From positions 5,682,001-5,746,000 of the forward strand of contig JAWNZC010000348.1 of NCBI GenBank assembly GCA_035771165.1: 64,000 bases of DNA, written 5' to 3'. Both the position numbers and the translations under genes were made by a program. The stretch comes from Paragorgia papillata. Its lineage: Eukaryota; Cnidaria; Anthozoa; Scleralcyonacea; Coralliidae. The stretch's first letter is position 1. Every line of letters starts with the position of its first letter. Below are positions 8,701 to 19,100 of the stretch, in pieces. The notes beneath the pieces were generated by a model. It saw nothing but the letters and a program-made list of their open reading frames with translations, was not told the origin of the DNA and searched no databases.

Positions 8701-11254
8701 CATAGACTCAATAAAAACAAAAGATCATTGTTGTTGTCAACAAAAGAGTCATTGTTGTTTGAGTCTATGACGTCATAAGCTTCCTCGACTCATTCTTCTC
8801 AAGCTCAGCCACTTTAATGGTGGCACTCCAAAATACAAAGTTTACACGTAAAATACCACGACCTGTTTTTCAATGAATTTTGAAATGAAACTTTGCATGA
8901 TTACCAACTACCATAACAATCTTTACGATTATGCAAAAACATTGCCAACAATATTTTCACCAGAGAACCACTTTAACAGGACTGGTTTTTGTTCTAGATT
9001 CATAATAAAACAAAAAAAAATGAAGAAATTCTTGGAAAAACGTAGAAGTGGTACAATAAGCAAAGTCTTTTAAACTGCTGATTTCATTCACACTAAAAAT
9101 GAAAAAAAGAGAAGTCTAGATTATAATAGCGACTTTTCTATTAGCAATTATACAATACCATTGTTGCTATGAGTGTTTTCATTGGTTGTTGGCCATGATC
9201 TATTAGAGGACAGACACATGGTCACATCAGATCACGTCAGCTGACTTGCTTTTTTCCTTCTTCATGCCCCCAAATCCAGCAAGAGTTTGGATAAAAACCT
9301 TTTAAATTTTTGTATTGTATAAAACAAATAGATTCCATTTTTTTGTTGTCTGTTCAGTTATGGATGCACAGAAGACGTCACAATGTGGTAAGAACATCAG
9401 TGACCCACTCGACTGCGTCTCGTGGGCCACTTTTTTGTTCTTACCACGTTGTGACGTCATCTGTGCATCTATAACTGAACAGACAACGGCAAAATGGAAT
9501 CTATTTGTTAAACATACTACATGAACATATGTACAGTAAACACTAGAGTCGTAAAACAACAACTGGTTAGGTAAGTTAAAACTACAATAAGTTAAAATGA
9601 TATAAACTAGCTGTATAATATAATCATTATTGTACAGTACAGTACAGTATAGTATGTACCGGACTGTACTATACTGTACTGTACAGTATTGCACTGCACT
9701 GCACTGTACTGCATTGCACTGTAAGTTAGTAATATACCTGACTGCCCTGCACTGCACTATACTGTACTGCATTGTACTGTACTGTAAGTTAGTAATATAC
9801 CCGACTGCACTGCACTGCACTGCACTGTACTGTACTGCATTGTACTGTACTGTAAGTTAGTAATATACCTGACTGCACTGTACTGTACTGCTAACAAAGA
9901 CTATAAATGTTTGATCAACCATTGATCATAAAACAAAATTATACCTTAGAGTTACTACTTCAACATTAGGCATTTTTCTTAAAACAGAAATCTACAGTTA
10001 AAAATAGAAAATTAAAATTTTAGAAAATAAGCACGGTCCACAATACATTTCTCAGATGGTATAATGTTGCCACTGACTGTGTTTATAGCTTTGCATGAAT
10101 AGCAGCTCCTTTTCTTGCTCTCAATTTCCATGAAACAATAGTTACCTCATAAAAATTGCAAGCCCATCATCTAAATGTTAAATACCCAGCTCTACTGCAA
10201 ATCCAGCACTGGTATACATGACATACAAGTTACTAGTACAGTATCATAACCAAGTAAATATGAAGTAAGTTTGATAGAAGAGGCTTCACTAAAAAGTGAT
10301 CTCAAAATGATGATATTCCATTTCAGAAGTTTATAAAGTTCTGCCATTTACACAATGACGTTTGATGGTGTTGGGTGATTTTAGATACCAGAATGCTTTG
10401 CTAGTATCTTCTATTTATTAGCACTAGAAGACTGGCAAAGCATTCTGGTAGTTGGAGTCACCCAACACCAGTTCAATTTGCTTTCAGTGAAAACTTGTCA
10501 CTAAGCCAATTTACAATGTCATTATGCACCTATCAATGTTAAGCCCCCAGGGGGGGGGGCAGGCAACCCATGGGATATTGACTGATTGACATATCCCGAG
10601 GGACAGGATTTTTGACACGTAATTAAATGATCTTAATATTATATTTTAGCACTTGATATTTCCCAAGGAGGAGTATTCTGACCAACAAAGCTATTCTACT
10701 GCAGGGGAATTTGATGATTTTTTGATATCCCTGTGGGTTGCCCACAACCCCCCCCCCCCCCCCCCAGGTGCATTACTGTTCTTATAATTGGTGTTTCCAT
10801 GCCTACTGTACATATATATCAATATATGTAGTCATACTGTAGGTTCAAATATTACTACGATATTAAACAATAACAACAATTAACCATGCTGACTGCTAGT
10901 GAGTATAAATTATGTTGAAACTAATTAGTTTCAACCTCTATATCCAGTCTATAAAACATATATTGCTAAGTCAGTATTAAAGTCACTATTTTATTATTTT
11001 CATTATAAGTTTATTTAACTTGATACTTACATCCGAGACGCCGCTTCCCCTACAAAATTTAAGAATTAACATATTTTTTTGTAATCTGTTGTATTAAAAA
11101 ACAACAAAAGTCAAAAAGAAGAAAAATAGCAAAGTGCCAAAGACGATAATTTGTTTCATCTTTCAATATCATACCAGCAGTTCAATTTCTTGACAGTAGT
11201 GAGTGATTTGGCGCGAGATCTGGACAAAACAACATCTTCTGTAAGTGTAGCCAT
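2638..11254 (-). CDS. CFAP410: CFAP410 (C21orf2) cilia- and flagella-associated LRR protein
   Basis: Exons read on the minus strand: 11254-11175, 11049-11031, 9991-9945, 9092-9055, 8278-8093, 7359-7256, 6665-6602, 6400-6332, 3981-3858, 2790-2638 (stop TAA). Exons 1-5 encode an N-terminal leucine-rich-repeat unit: KKLNC plus the W-G-S motif, a KMPNVEVVTLS repeat, then KELYVRRN and VLWLSDNPC, closing with NLPNIQKLDN as in vertebrate CFAP410. The last exon gives the conserved C-terminal helix (NSNILSAVLLLLNDM). Family role: a basal-body and cilium protein, linked in vertebrates to NEK1 and SPATA7 and to retinal and skeletal ciliopathy. Phases agree through exon 8; between 6332 and 3981 they do not, so a small exon is probably missing or one variable-region exon is misplaced. 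The start ATG at 11254 gives MATLTEDVVL, aligning with the family N-terminus. Exon 2 is only 19 nt. Confidence 0.88.
2908..3061. mobile_element. Hairpin MITE, family with GCCATTTGCACGATGACG ends
   Basis: Inverted arms begin GGCCATTTGCACGATGACG and end in its complement, with inner arms around CTACCAGAATGCTTTGCCAGT repeated inverted. A diverged relative lies at about 10342-10530. No coding capacity. It lies in the last CFAP410 intron. Confidence 0.7.
3445..3717. mobile_element. Hairpin MITE with CCGTATCTCGGGCCC-type arms
   Basis: The left arm (about 3452-3500, with GGTTCGATTTCCAGCCG and CTCGGGCCC) is repeated inverted at about 3661-3713 (CGGGCCCGAGATACGGCTGG). The loop of about 160 bp shows no ORF. 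Non-autonomous element in a CFAP410 intron. Confidence 0.65.
4088..4800. mobile_element. Repeat element split by a nested hairpin element
   Basis: The parts 4088-4262 and 4607-4800 together match an uninterrupted copy at 53613-53965 (shared words GCGTCTACA, GGTGCTGCGTGTTACA, GGCGTTCAGT, CGCGCAAAACCTGTAAG, AACATCCATGCTGCTGAC). The middle, 4263-4606, is a later insertion. The uninterrupted copy therefore acts as the empty-site reference. Confidence 0.7.
4263..4606. mobile_element. Nested hairpin element (AGGTTTACAGTTG ends)
   Basis: Near-perfect inverted arms of about 110 bp: 4263-4375 begins AGGTTTACAGTTGTTATTG and 4495-4606 ends in the complement GCAACTGTAAACCT. The inner arm word CCGTAAATCATTAAAAT is present inverted. 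It interrupts the repeat at 4088-4800, which shows that it is the younger element. Confidence 0.75.
4820..5455. repeat. Large foldback element, about 0.63 kb, with X-box-like palindromes
   Basis: Two arms of roughly 290 bp (4842-5125 and 5150-5445) are close inverted copies around a short AT-rich loop; outer ends are near CATACAGTTTCT and AGAAACTGTATGGAGCC. Each arm carries a palindrome matching the RFX X-box pattern: GTTGCTATGGCAAC at 4967-4980 and GTTGCCATAGCAAC at 5282-5295. It lies within the intron upstream of the CFAP410 exon 3858-3981. A diverged half copy sits at 19500-19840. Confidence 0.8.
5808..6161. mobile_element. MITE with degenerate ACAAGTTGTTAACAGG word array
   Basis: The ends are related inverted repeats (ACACGTAAAAACGCGCAAGC at the left; CTGTGAGATTTTTACCTGTG at the right). 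The interior is a run of imperfect words of the type AACAAGTTGTTAACAGGTTG in both orientations, so it can fold in many registers. No coding capacity. Confidence 0.6.
7430..7565. mobile_element. Short MITE, GGCTACGTTTACACGG family
   Basis: Starts GGCTACGTTTACACGGTACC and ends near GTCCGGTAAACGCAGCCT. The internal word GAGACCGGTTCCGAATT recurs in direct and near-inverted form. Ends resemble the GGCTACGTCCACACG element at 31268-31409. Confidence 0.55.
8433..8985. repeat. Long imperfect palindrome, about 0.5 kb
   Basis: Arms share GGTTCTCTG / CAGAGAACC, CTTTGTATTTTGGAG / CTCCAAAATACAAAG and, at the centre, CTTATGACGTCATAGACTC / GAGTCTATGACGTCATAAG (about 8691-8780). Foldback MITE located between two CFAP410 exons. 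Confidence 0.7.
9312..9520. repeat. Hairpin of about 200 bp with 85-bp arms
   Basis: The left arm includes TTGTCTGTTCAGTTATGGAT and ACGTCACAATGTGGTAAGAAC. The right arm gives the complements GTTCTTACCACGTTGTGACGT and ATAACTGAACAGACAA. MITE-like, with no ORF of its own. Confidence 0.75.
9630..9890. repeat. ACTGT/ACTGC tandem array with higher-order unit
   Basis: Pentamers of type ACTGT and ACTGC dominate. Superimposed is a unit of about 60-65 bp punctuated by GTAAGTTAGTAATATACC, seen at about 9721, 9784 and 9852. Open frames across it are low-complexity artefacts. Confidence 0.85.
10342..10530. mobile_element. MITE related to 2908-3061
   Basis: Shares GCCATTTACACAATGACGTT ends and the inner inverted pair ACCAGAATGCTTTGC / GCAAAGCATTCTGGTAG with the copy at 2908. 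The right end appears interrupted by about 40 bp of unrelated sequence. Confidence 0.55.
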
Positions 11255-11511
11255 AAGAAAGAAACGTAGACAATTACATGCATTAAAAATATCCAGCAAA
11301 ACAACAAAAATAAAGCAGCTACTAGTGCTTGAAAATTTTATGTCTGACAACAATCTCGTTCCCAGATTGGTCTGACAAAAAAGACAAGAACTTTGAAATT
11401 ATATCCATCGCTGTCCTCGTCTTGCTCTAAAGGACATGATGATCCGTGTATGTCCTAAATTACCCCTTGTTTTGTTTCGTGGCCTGAATCAGTGAATATC
11501 CTTTAAAAATT
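11255..11511. promoter_or_regulatory. Shared intergenic/promoter interval between CFAP410 and FTCD
   Basis: Only about 257 bp separate the start codons of the divergent genes CFAP410 (minus) and FTCD (plus), so the interval must hold both 5' UTRs and core promoters. I see no clear TATA box and no good X-box in it. A bidirectional promoter is inferred from geometry alone. Confidence 0.5.
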
Positions 11512-12406
11512 ATGGATTCTGCTGAAAAAATTGTAGAGTGTGTTCCCAATTTTTCAGAAGGATGTGATACAAATGTCATCACCCAGATTGCTAACGCTAT
11601 TTCTGGCACTAAAGGTTGTTCATTAGTTGATGTTGACTCTGGAACCTCAACGAACAGAACTGTGTATACTTTCTTTGGAACTCCAGAAAGTGTTGTGGAA
11701 GCAGCCTTGAATGGTGCAGTTGAGGCTAGTAAGCTCATTGACATGAGGAATCATACGGGTATGAATTAAATGATTTAAAAAAGATTTTGTCACCATGGTC
11801 CTGATGGGGGTTACTTGTGCTGGGGGTGGGGTGGGGGGTGGGGTGGGGTTGGAACCATGGACATATGTATAGGTGGTGTGCAACCAATCCCCTCAGATTC
11901 AAAAGACAAAGATATTTCTACCATGTTGGATGAAATTGTATTGCAGGTGATGAAAAACTTTTGTCCAGTTTATCTAACATGGTGGCAATGACGTAAGGTG
12001 CACACCACCAATAGCGATTATAGTGTGACTGCATGCCATGACGTAGGGTGCTTTCCAATTTACAAGGTTGGACTGGCCAGAATGGACTTGCTTTTGGTTA
12101 AGACCAAATTTTCCAGTCTTCCATCTATAAGCCTCAAATGTATCATGTTCCATTTTACCAGACTGACTAGTCAAACCATGTAAATGGAAAGCCCGTTATT
12201 TTCAATATTGTTGCTCTTTGGTTGAAATTGCTTTCATGCTTGTAAAACTCACTTTTAGATTGCTGATCATCTGGCTCATGCATGATTTAGTCCTTAGGTT
12301 ACTGTTTTCATTAAATCTATTCACATTTTCAAATATTTCTTTGTAACTTCTTTCATTCTTCTTTTGTAAACAAAATGGCTGATGAATCCCTAATCTGGAC
12401 CAGTCC

Positions 12407-12440
<34 letters not shown>

Positions 12441-13017
12441 TATATATATAGCCTCAAGCCTCATCTACTCTTTTGTGCTTTAATTTGTTTATATTTACGG
12501 TAGGATCTCATCCTCGATTGGGTGCTTTGGATGTCTGTCCTTTTATTCCAATAAAAGGAGTTACAATGGAAGATTGTGTGGAGTGTGCTAAAAAATTTTC
12601 AGAATGTTTAGTAAAAAAAATGAGTGTGCCAGGTATTTAAATACAGTTTTATTATTACCTTGCATTCCCAATATTAATTAATCCTACAGGGCATAATAAA
12701 TAATACCTTATTGAATGGTTCTGCTGAAAGAATGAGGAAAAATGTGAGAGATGAGTAAAATGTTCAGCCATATTATTGGTCAAATTTGGTTTAGCTTTGC
12801 CATTTTGCTTGATTTTATGACTTCAAAACCGGTTAAGGTATAGAAGTGTGGAATACAAATTTTAGTGTCTAATCTAGCCTTCGTTGCATCCAGCCTTTTG
12901 AAATCCAAGTATAGACCATAGTATAGTATATAGTTATTTTTATTTATTTATTTATTTTTATTTAGTTATTCTTTTTTATTTTTATTTCTTTTTATGTTTT
13001 TTAATTTTTTAATTTTT

Positions 13018-13104
<87 letters not shown>

Positions 13105-16100
13105 TTTTTTTATTTATTTATTTATTATTATTTTTTTTTATTTATTTATTTATTTATTTATTTAATTTATTTTTATTTTATTTTAATTTTATTTTATTTT
13201 ATTTTTTTTTAATTATTTTTAAAAAATTTTTTATACTATACTATATTTTTAGGTCTATACTTGCGTTTCAAAAGGCCAGATGTGACGTAGGCTATGTCTA
13301 ATCCAACCTGGGAAAAGCTGCATTCCATTGCCTATATATGGAAAAATGACACCATTGTCATATAATAATAGTCTGTATAGACTTAGAGTAGAAAAATATG
13401 CAGCAATAATACTAGCTAGTGTAAAGCACTGCAGGTCGATCATGTCAATAGGTGAGTTTCAGTGTGTTGCGTGTGCATCACTTTTGAAAAAACTGGCAAG
13501 CTCCCCTCAAAGTAAAGATACTATTTAAAATAAACAAAGTATAGATACAGTTTCTGGATGTTTAACACTGTTATTCTGATGTTGTTGGCTCACTAGCAAG
13601 TCTGTTTGCCTTTACTTACTTTGTGGGGAGCCCACCAAGAGCCTGCCAATTCCTTTGCAAAATGATGCACGTGCAATACCCTGAAGGAAAGTCGCCTATA
13701 ATAGGTTTTGAGGAAAACCCCAGATTTTACTGTACAGTAAGTCAATAAAAGTATAGAGCAAAATATTAAAGTAAAACTAAGACAAGTGGATTAGGTTAAT
13801 ATTAATAGAGAGCGAAGTAATAGGTATAGAGATGAGTGGGAAAATGTCAAAAAAATCTGTGTACTGTATTGTATTGACCTCAGTAGAAAGGAGAAATGTT
13901 TGGAAGTCAATTAAACAGAAAAGAAAGGGTTTTTCAAAGTTCAAACTCGTCTGTATTAGTCACAACTGCTAATAAACTATATAATGTCAACATATTTCTT
14001 GCTTGGATAAAAAATCTTGGACAAGTGATACTTCCAGCTCGTAGAAAATCCTAAATTTAATCGCGTACAGGCCCGAAATGAATTATACAGGTAAATATCT
14101 AGGAATAATAATGATTGTACAGTTCCTAATAAGACCGTATAAAGTGAACATTTCTTCAAAGTGAATAGTTGTACTGTGCATACCAGGCCAGGTCATATGA
14201 TTTTTTGAGGGCACACGATGTCCTTCGTGAAAATTTTTTTATATGTGCTAAGTTGAAGATCAGTATTCGGGCTAACTACAGACGTTGAGATACATGTAGC
14301 TGCTCAAACTTCACGAATTGTGAACGGCATTTCTTTTCTTTCGCGAAGCACATTTTATCGGTTAAAATGGAACTAAGATGCAAAGCATAACAGATGTTAC
14401 GCTACGTTAAGATGCTCTCGCAGCGTTCTAAATGCACAAAGTTGTAAGACATTCTGCTACATTATAAGACGTTGCGCGCTATGCTTTGCAAGACGATCTG
14501 CTGCGTTATAAAACATTAAAATTCCGCTACGGTATAAGACGTTGCGCGCTATGCGTTGCAAGACGATCCACTGCGTTATAAAACATTCTGCTACGTTATA
14601 AGACGTTGCGCGCTATGCGTTGCAAGACGATCCACTGCGTTATAAAACATTCCGCTACGTTATAAAACACGCGTTTTAATTCTTCTACATAAGACGTTCC
14701 GTTATACATTTTAAGACGTTCCGCTACGTTATAGGACGTTCCGCTACGCTATATAAAGAGTTTTGTTAAGATGTTATTATAATATTCCTCTCAAGGGAAG
14801 ATTTTTTGGAACATTTCCTCCCAAATGGAAGTAAAGTGCGCAATATCTTATACTCTCACAACAAATAAGGCGCATGAAGTAATGCGCATGTCAATGCGGA
14901 CTTGAGGTGTGTAACAAGGTTGCAGGTTCGATTCCTGTCTAGGGCAAACGTCTACAGTAGTAGATTACACCAAGCTCGCAAATGCTCAGTCCTACACTAC
15001 TTATATCACTCTACTCTCAGACTGATGTTTATATAGCTGGTCACCATATGTATAAGCCTGGTACTCGAATGGTTGTAGTTGTCTTACACCAGTTGCACAT
15101 TTGATTTGGTTGCGATGTCCGTAACTTGGTTTGGGATGACTGTGAACGGGTTGCACAAATAGAATTGAGTTCAACTGTGCTATTTCGTCATGCAACAGTT
15201 TTCAAGTTTAATTTTGTCGCGTAACGGCAAAACACGAAATGTTTTCACATAGTTCAGAGCGTACGTGGCTATAGCTGTGTAGTTGTAAACTAAGATATCG
15301 TGCAACTGTTGCAGCAATCGTATGAGAACCAGGTTTGACTAAATGTAAAATCTATTGTAATAAGAATAGTAAAAGTTGTCTACTGTTCTATAATTATGTA
15401 TTATTCTGGGCAGGAATAATTACAAATTACTGTAAAATCTTTTAAAGTGCCTATGAAACGAAAATTAAGTCTGTCTTATTTGAAAGTCTAGAACACTTAA
15501 AATGATAGAGTAACATCGTTTTTCGCTTACTTGCTTCGTTATATAAAACTTTATTCAAACAACATAAATACCAGATTTGGTATATAAGATACATACATAT
15601 AACATATAAACTAGACTACGTGCTCAACTATAAACTTTCAAAACTTGTTAAAACATTAAAACAGTATTTAGCTACCAAAGTCATAATTGTTTTGTCTTGC
15701 ATAGCAGTGACATACATGAAAAGGTCTTGATAGCTAAATTTAGAAAATGATTTATTTATTTTACAGAGACTTTCCATAAAATTAACTCTAAGATCGGCGA
15801 ACTTTGTGTTTCTGCATGACATTAAAAGGTGTTGTTCGTTCCCAATCTCATTTAGATCACAATGTTTGCATAATCTTTCACTGTATGAAACATTTCCGTA
15901 TCGACCAGTTTCAACAGGTAGTTTATGAGCTGAAATTCTTAATTTTGTAACCGCTTGACGATGTTTGAAGTTGCGAATTGAAGAAAGATATTTTTCAAAG
16001 CCAAAATTTATTTTCAGTTTTTTAAAGACTCTTAATTTGCCATTATTTCCACCTTGTTGAATCTGCTCTTTCCAGTATTCGGTATAAAACTCATGTAATT

Positions 16101-19100
16101 TATTCCTCAAGTAATGGCAAAAATTTCCTTGTTCTTCGGGTGGTATTACAAAATTTTTTAAATTATTAACTTCTATATTACATAGTTGTAGTAAATATTT
16201 TGTAAATAATATTGGTTGTAAATTAGAGTCCATACAGACTCTCGCTGCTTCACCAGCGAGGGTATCTGTAAAAGTTGAGCTTTTGATACAAAACCAATAT
16301 TTTGTTATAAGTGTAGCTATTTGTATAATTAGGGGTGCCCTTCCTAGTTCACCATAGACAGCTAAATTTGTAGATTTTGAGTGAACACCCAAGATTCTTT
16401 TGCAGAATTTTAGATGTAGTCTTTCTATATCATTTGTTAATTTAAAAATTTTAGTTTTAAACATCGCAAAAGAGTTTATTTTACCCAGTAAGTATGGACC
16501 CCAAACTTCGCAGCTATACAGCAAAATGGGAACTACCGTTGAAGAGAAAAGTTTTAAAAGCAATTTTATTGGTACATTCTCCACGTTTGAAAAACTTTTG
16601 GATAGACAGTGATAGGCACGTATTGCTTTACCATAAAGTATTTTTTGTGTTCGTTTAAAATTACCGGAAAAGTGAAAAGTAATACCAAGGTAGCAATATT
16701 CATCAACTTGCTCTAGAGCAATTTTCCCGAAAGACCAAATTGATGGGAAGTGTGCACGTCTTTGGATTGGTGTTCCAAACAATAAAACTTTTGATTTTTT
16801 AAAATTAATGTTCAACTTCCATTTCTTGGTGTAAAATTCAAGATTTGTGAGACAGTTTTGTAAGCCAGACTTGGACTCGGATAGTAAAACTAAGTCGTCT
16901 GCGTAAAGTAAACAATTTAAATCAGTTTCATCAAGTTTTACTGGGGCACACGAGCTGTTAAATAAATTAGGTATATCATTGATAAACACGTTGAATAAGG
17001 TGGGACTTAGATTGCATCCTTGTTTTACCCCAATATGGGACTTAAAGAAAGGAGTACTTCCCTTATCCAATTTTACCGAGCAATCAACTGAGGAATACAT
17101 ACTTAGCATTAGACGTATGAAATTCTTACTACAACCATGCATATTGAATAAGTTTGAAGAAAAGTCCTTCTCTCTATAGTTACTCGGGTCAATTGTACTT
17201 CCTGATTTATATATTGGGACTATGAAACCCTTAGACAAATTTAAAAAAACCCAAAAAAAACAACAAAAAAAACCCCTTATATGCAAATTAAACATTGTAA
17301 CGTCACATGTGTATAATGAGTTATTGAAAAAATTATATATCTTTGCTATTATCAAACCAAAATAATTCGAGGGAAGCATGTGCGTGTGTTTTTTTCGCCT
17401 TTGACGACAATAGCAAAGATATGTAACGTTTTTAGATAACACATGTTGCGACGTCACACGTGCATAACATTCACATCAAACAAACTGAAATATCTCAAGA
17501 ACGAAGCAAGGAAACAAAATACTGCAAAATATGTTACTCTGTCATTTTAAGTGTTCTTTCAAATAAGACAAACTTAATTTTCGTTTCATAGGCACTTTAA
17601 AATATTAAAACATTTAATAGTGCAGAAAATTTTGAAATAGTTACGACTTTACCGACCCACTGTATCTAACTTTCTTTTTCCTTTTCTTCATGTAATTGTT
17701 TGATCATCTGATTTTATTGAATCAAGTATATCTTTATGGAAATGCTGCTCATCAAGATTATCGTCAAACAGTCCCGCAGATCAGAAGTGGTCAGTATGAA
17801 CAACTTTCTGAAAAGGTAAAATTATTATATACAAATGGTCGATAAACAAATTAGAATAGGATCCATTCAAGTATACGCCCCCCTGGATTCAAGTATATAT
17901 ATGCATGCCCCTGTCTTAGGTTCACTGGGCTTGTTGTACTGGGCTTACGCGATTGATTAGGATCTCGATCACTGTGGTTGTTCATATGAGGCGGGCTATT
18001 GGGCTGATTTCAGTTATGTCACTAAACTCTTATTACGCCTATTTGAGAAATGCAAAATCACATAACATTGCAAAATTGGGTTTGTTTTTCTGTAAGTATA
18101 GCACACGGAGTATTATAATTCCTTTTTGTAGTCAAAGAAAGATTTTCGTGACATAGAATCAGCCCGGTAACCGGGCCAGCCCGCCTCATATGAACAGCCC
18201 CTAAGACGGCGTGCTTTTTATGTGCCGAACCTAATACGAGAGATTTAGTTCGACCTTTTGATTACGTTTGACTGAATGGGTTGTACTTAATGGTTTGGTG
18301 CGACGTTGATTTATAGATCAATTTATTTTCTATATTAGGTTCACAGAAACACAAAACGGCATTTGGTGTGACCCCTTTGGTTCGCCGTTTAAATTGGCTG
18401 CCGTGCTAAATAGATTCCGTCTAAAACAGGTCTAATTGCGTCATGACTCTTTCAGTGGGGCACTCTCAACACATAAACTGATTAAGATGTCATGGAAGCA
18501 TGTCTTGTCGTAACATCTTTCAAAGCATATATCACGTCGAATAACCTTTTTTCAAGTTAATATTTTTACACGTTAGCGAACTGAGAAAGTTGTCGCAATG
18601 GATGAACCAGGCGGAAATCTAATTCTGGTAAGAAATATTATTGCCCATATTTTCAAAATTATTTTGTGTTATGGTTTTGTTTAAAGCAGTATGCTGGGCA
18701 ATACTATTTCTTACCAGAACTGAGAAAGGTTGGCGAAAATCGTAGAAACAAACTAGCAAAGTAAACATTGTTTACCGCAACATCTCGAGAACTCACGCAC
18801 GCTCGGAAAAAATAACCAGTTGGAGCATTTATGCTTAAATAGTTAAATGAGATAAATGAAAGATAACATTCTACAAACAATTTACAAAAGTAAACGTTTC
18901 AAAATTTATTATTGAACTTGAGCGAGGCATTTATTATACTTGAATGATCTAACTGGGTCATTCAAGTATACGACGCCAAATGGGTAAGGAGGCGTATATA
19001 CTTGATAATAAGTGTACAATATCGGATTTATGTAATTCACTTGTAGTGGAAGTATACGTATAAACAATTCAAACATAGTGATTAAAAGATAGTACATGCA

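Noticed and set aside
9302..9860. Frames of 172 and 76 codons on opposite strands
   Set aside because: Produced by the ACTGT array and the adjacent hairpin; no conserved motif.
11151..11375. Plus-strand 74-codon frame upstream of FTCD
   Set aside because: It is antisense to CFAP410 exon 1, whose coding sense is supported by homology and a splice donor.
12994..13212. 72-codon Phe/Leu/Tyr-rich frame resembling a membrane protein
   Set aside because: Encoded by (TTTA)n; hydrophobicity is a by-product of the repeat.
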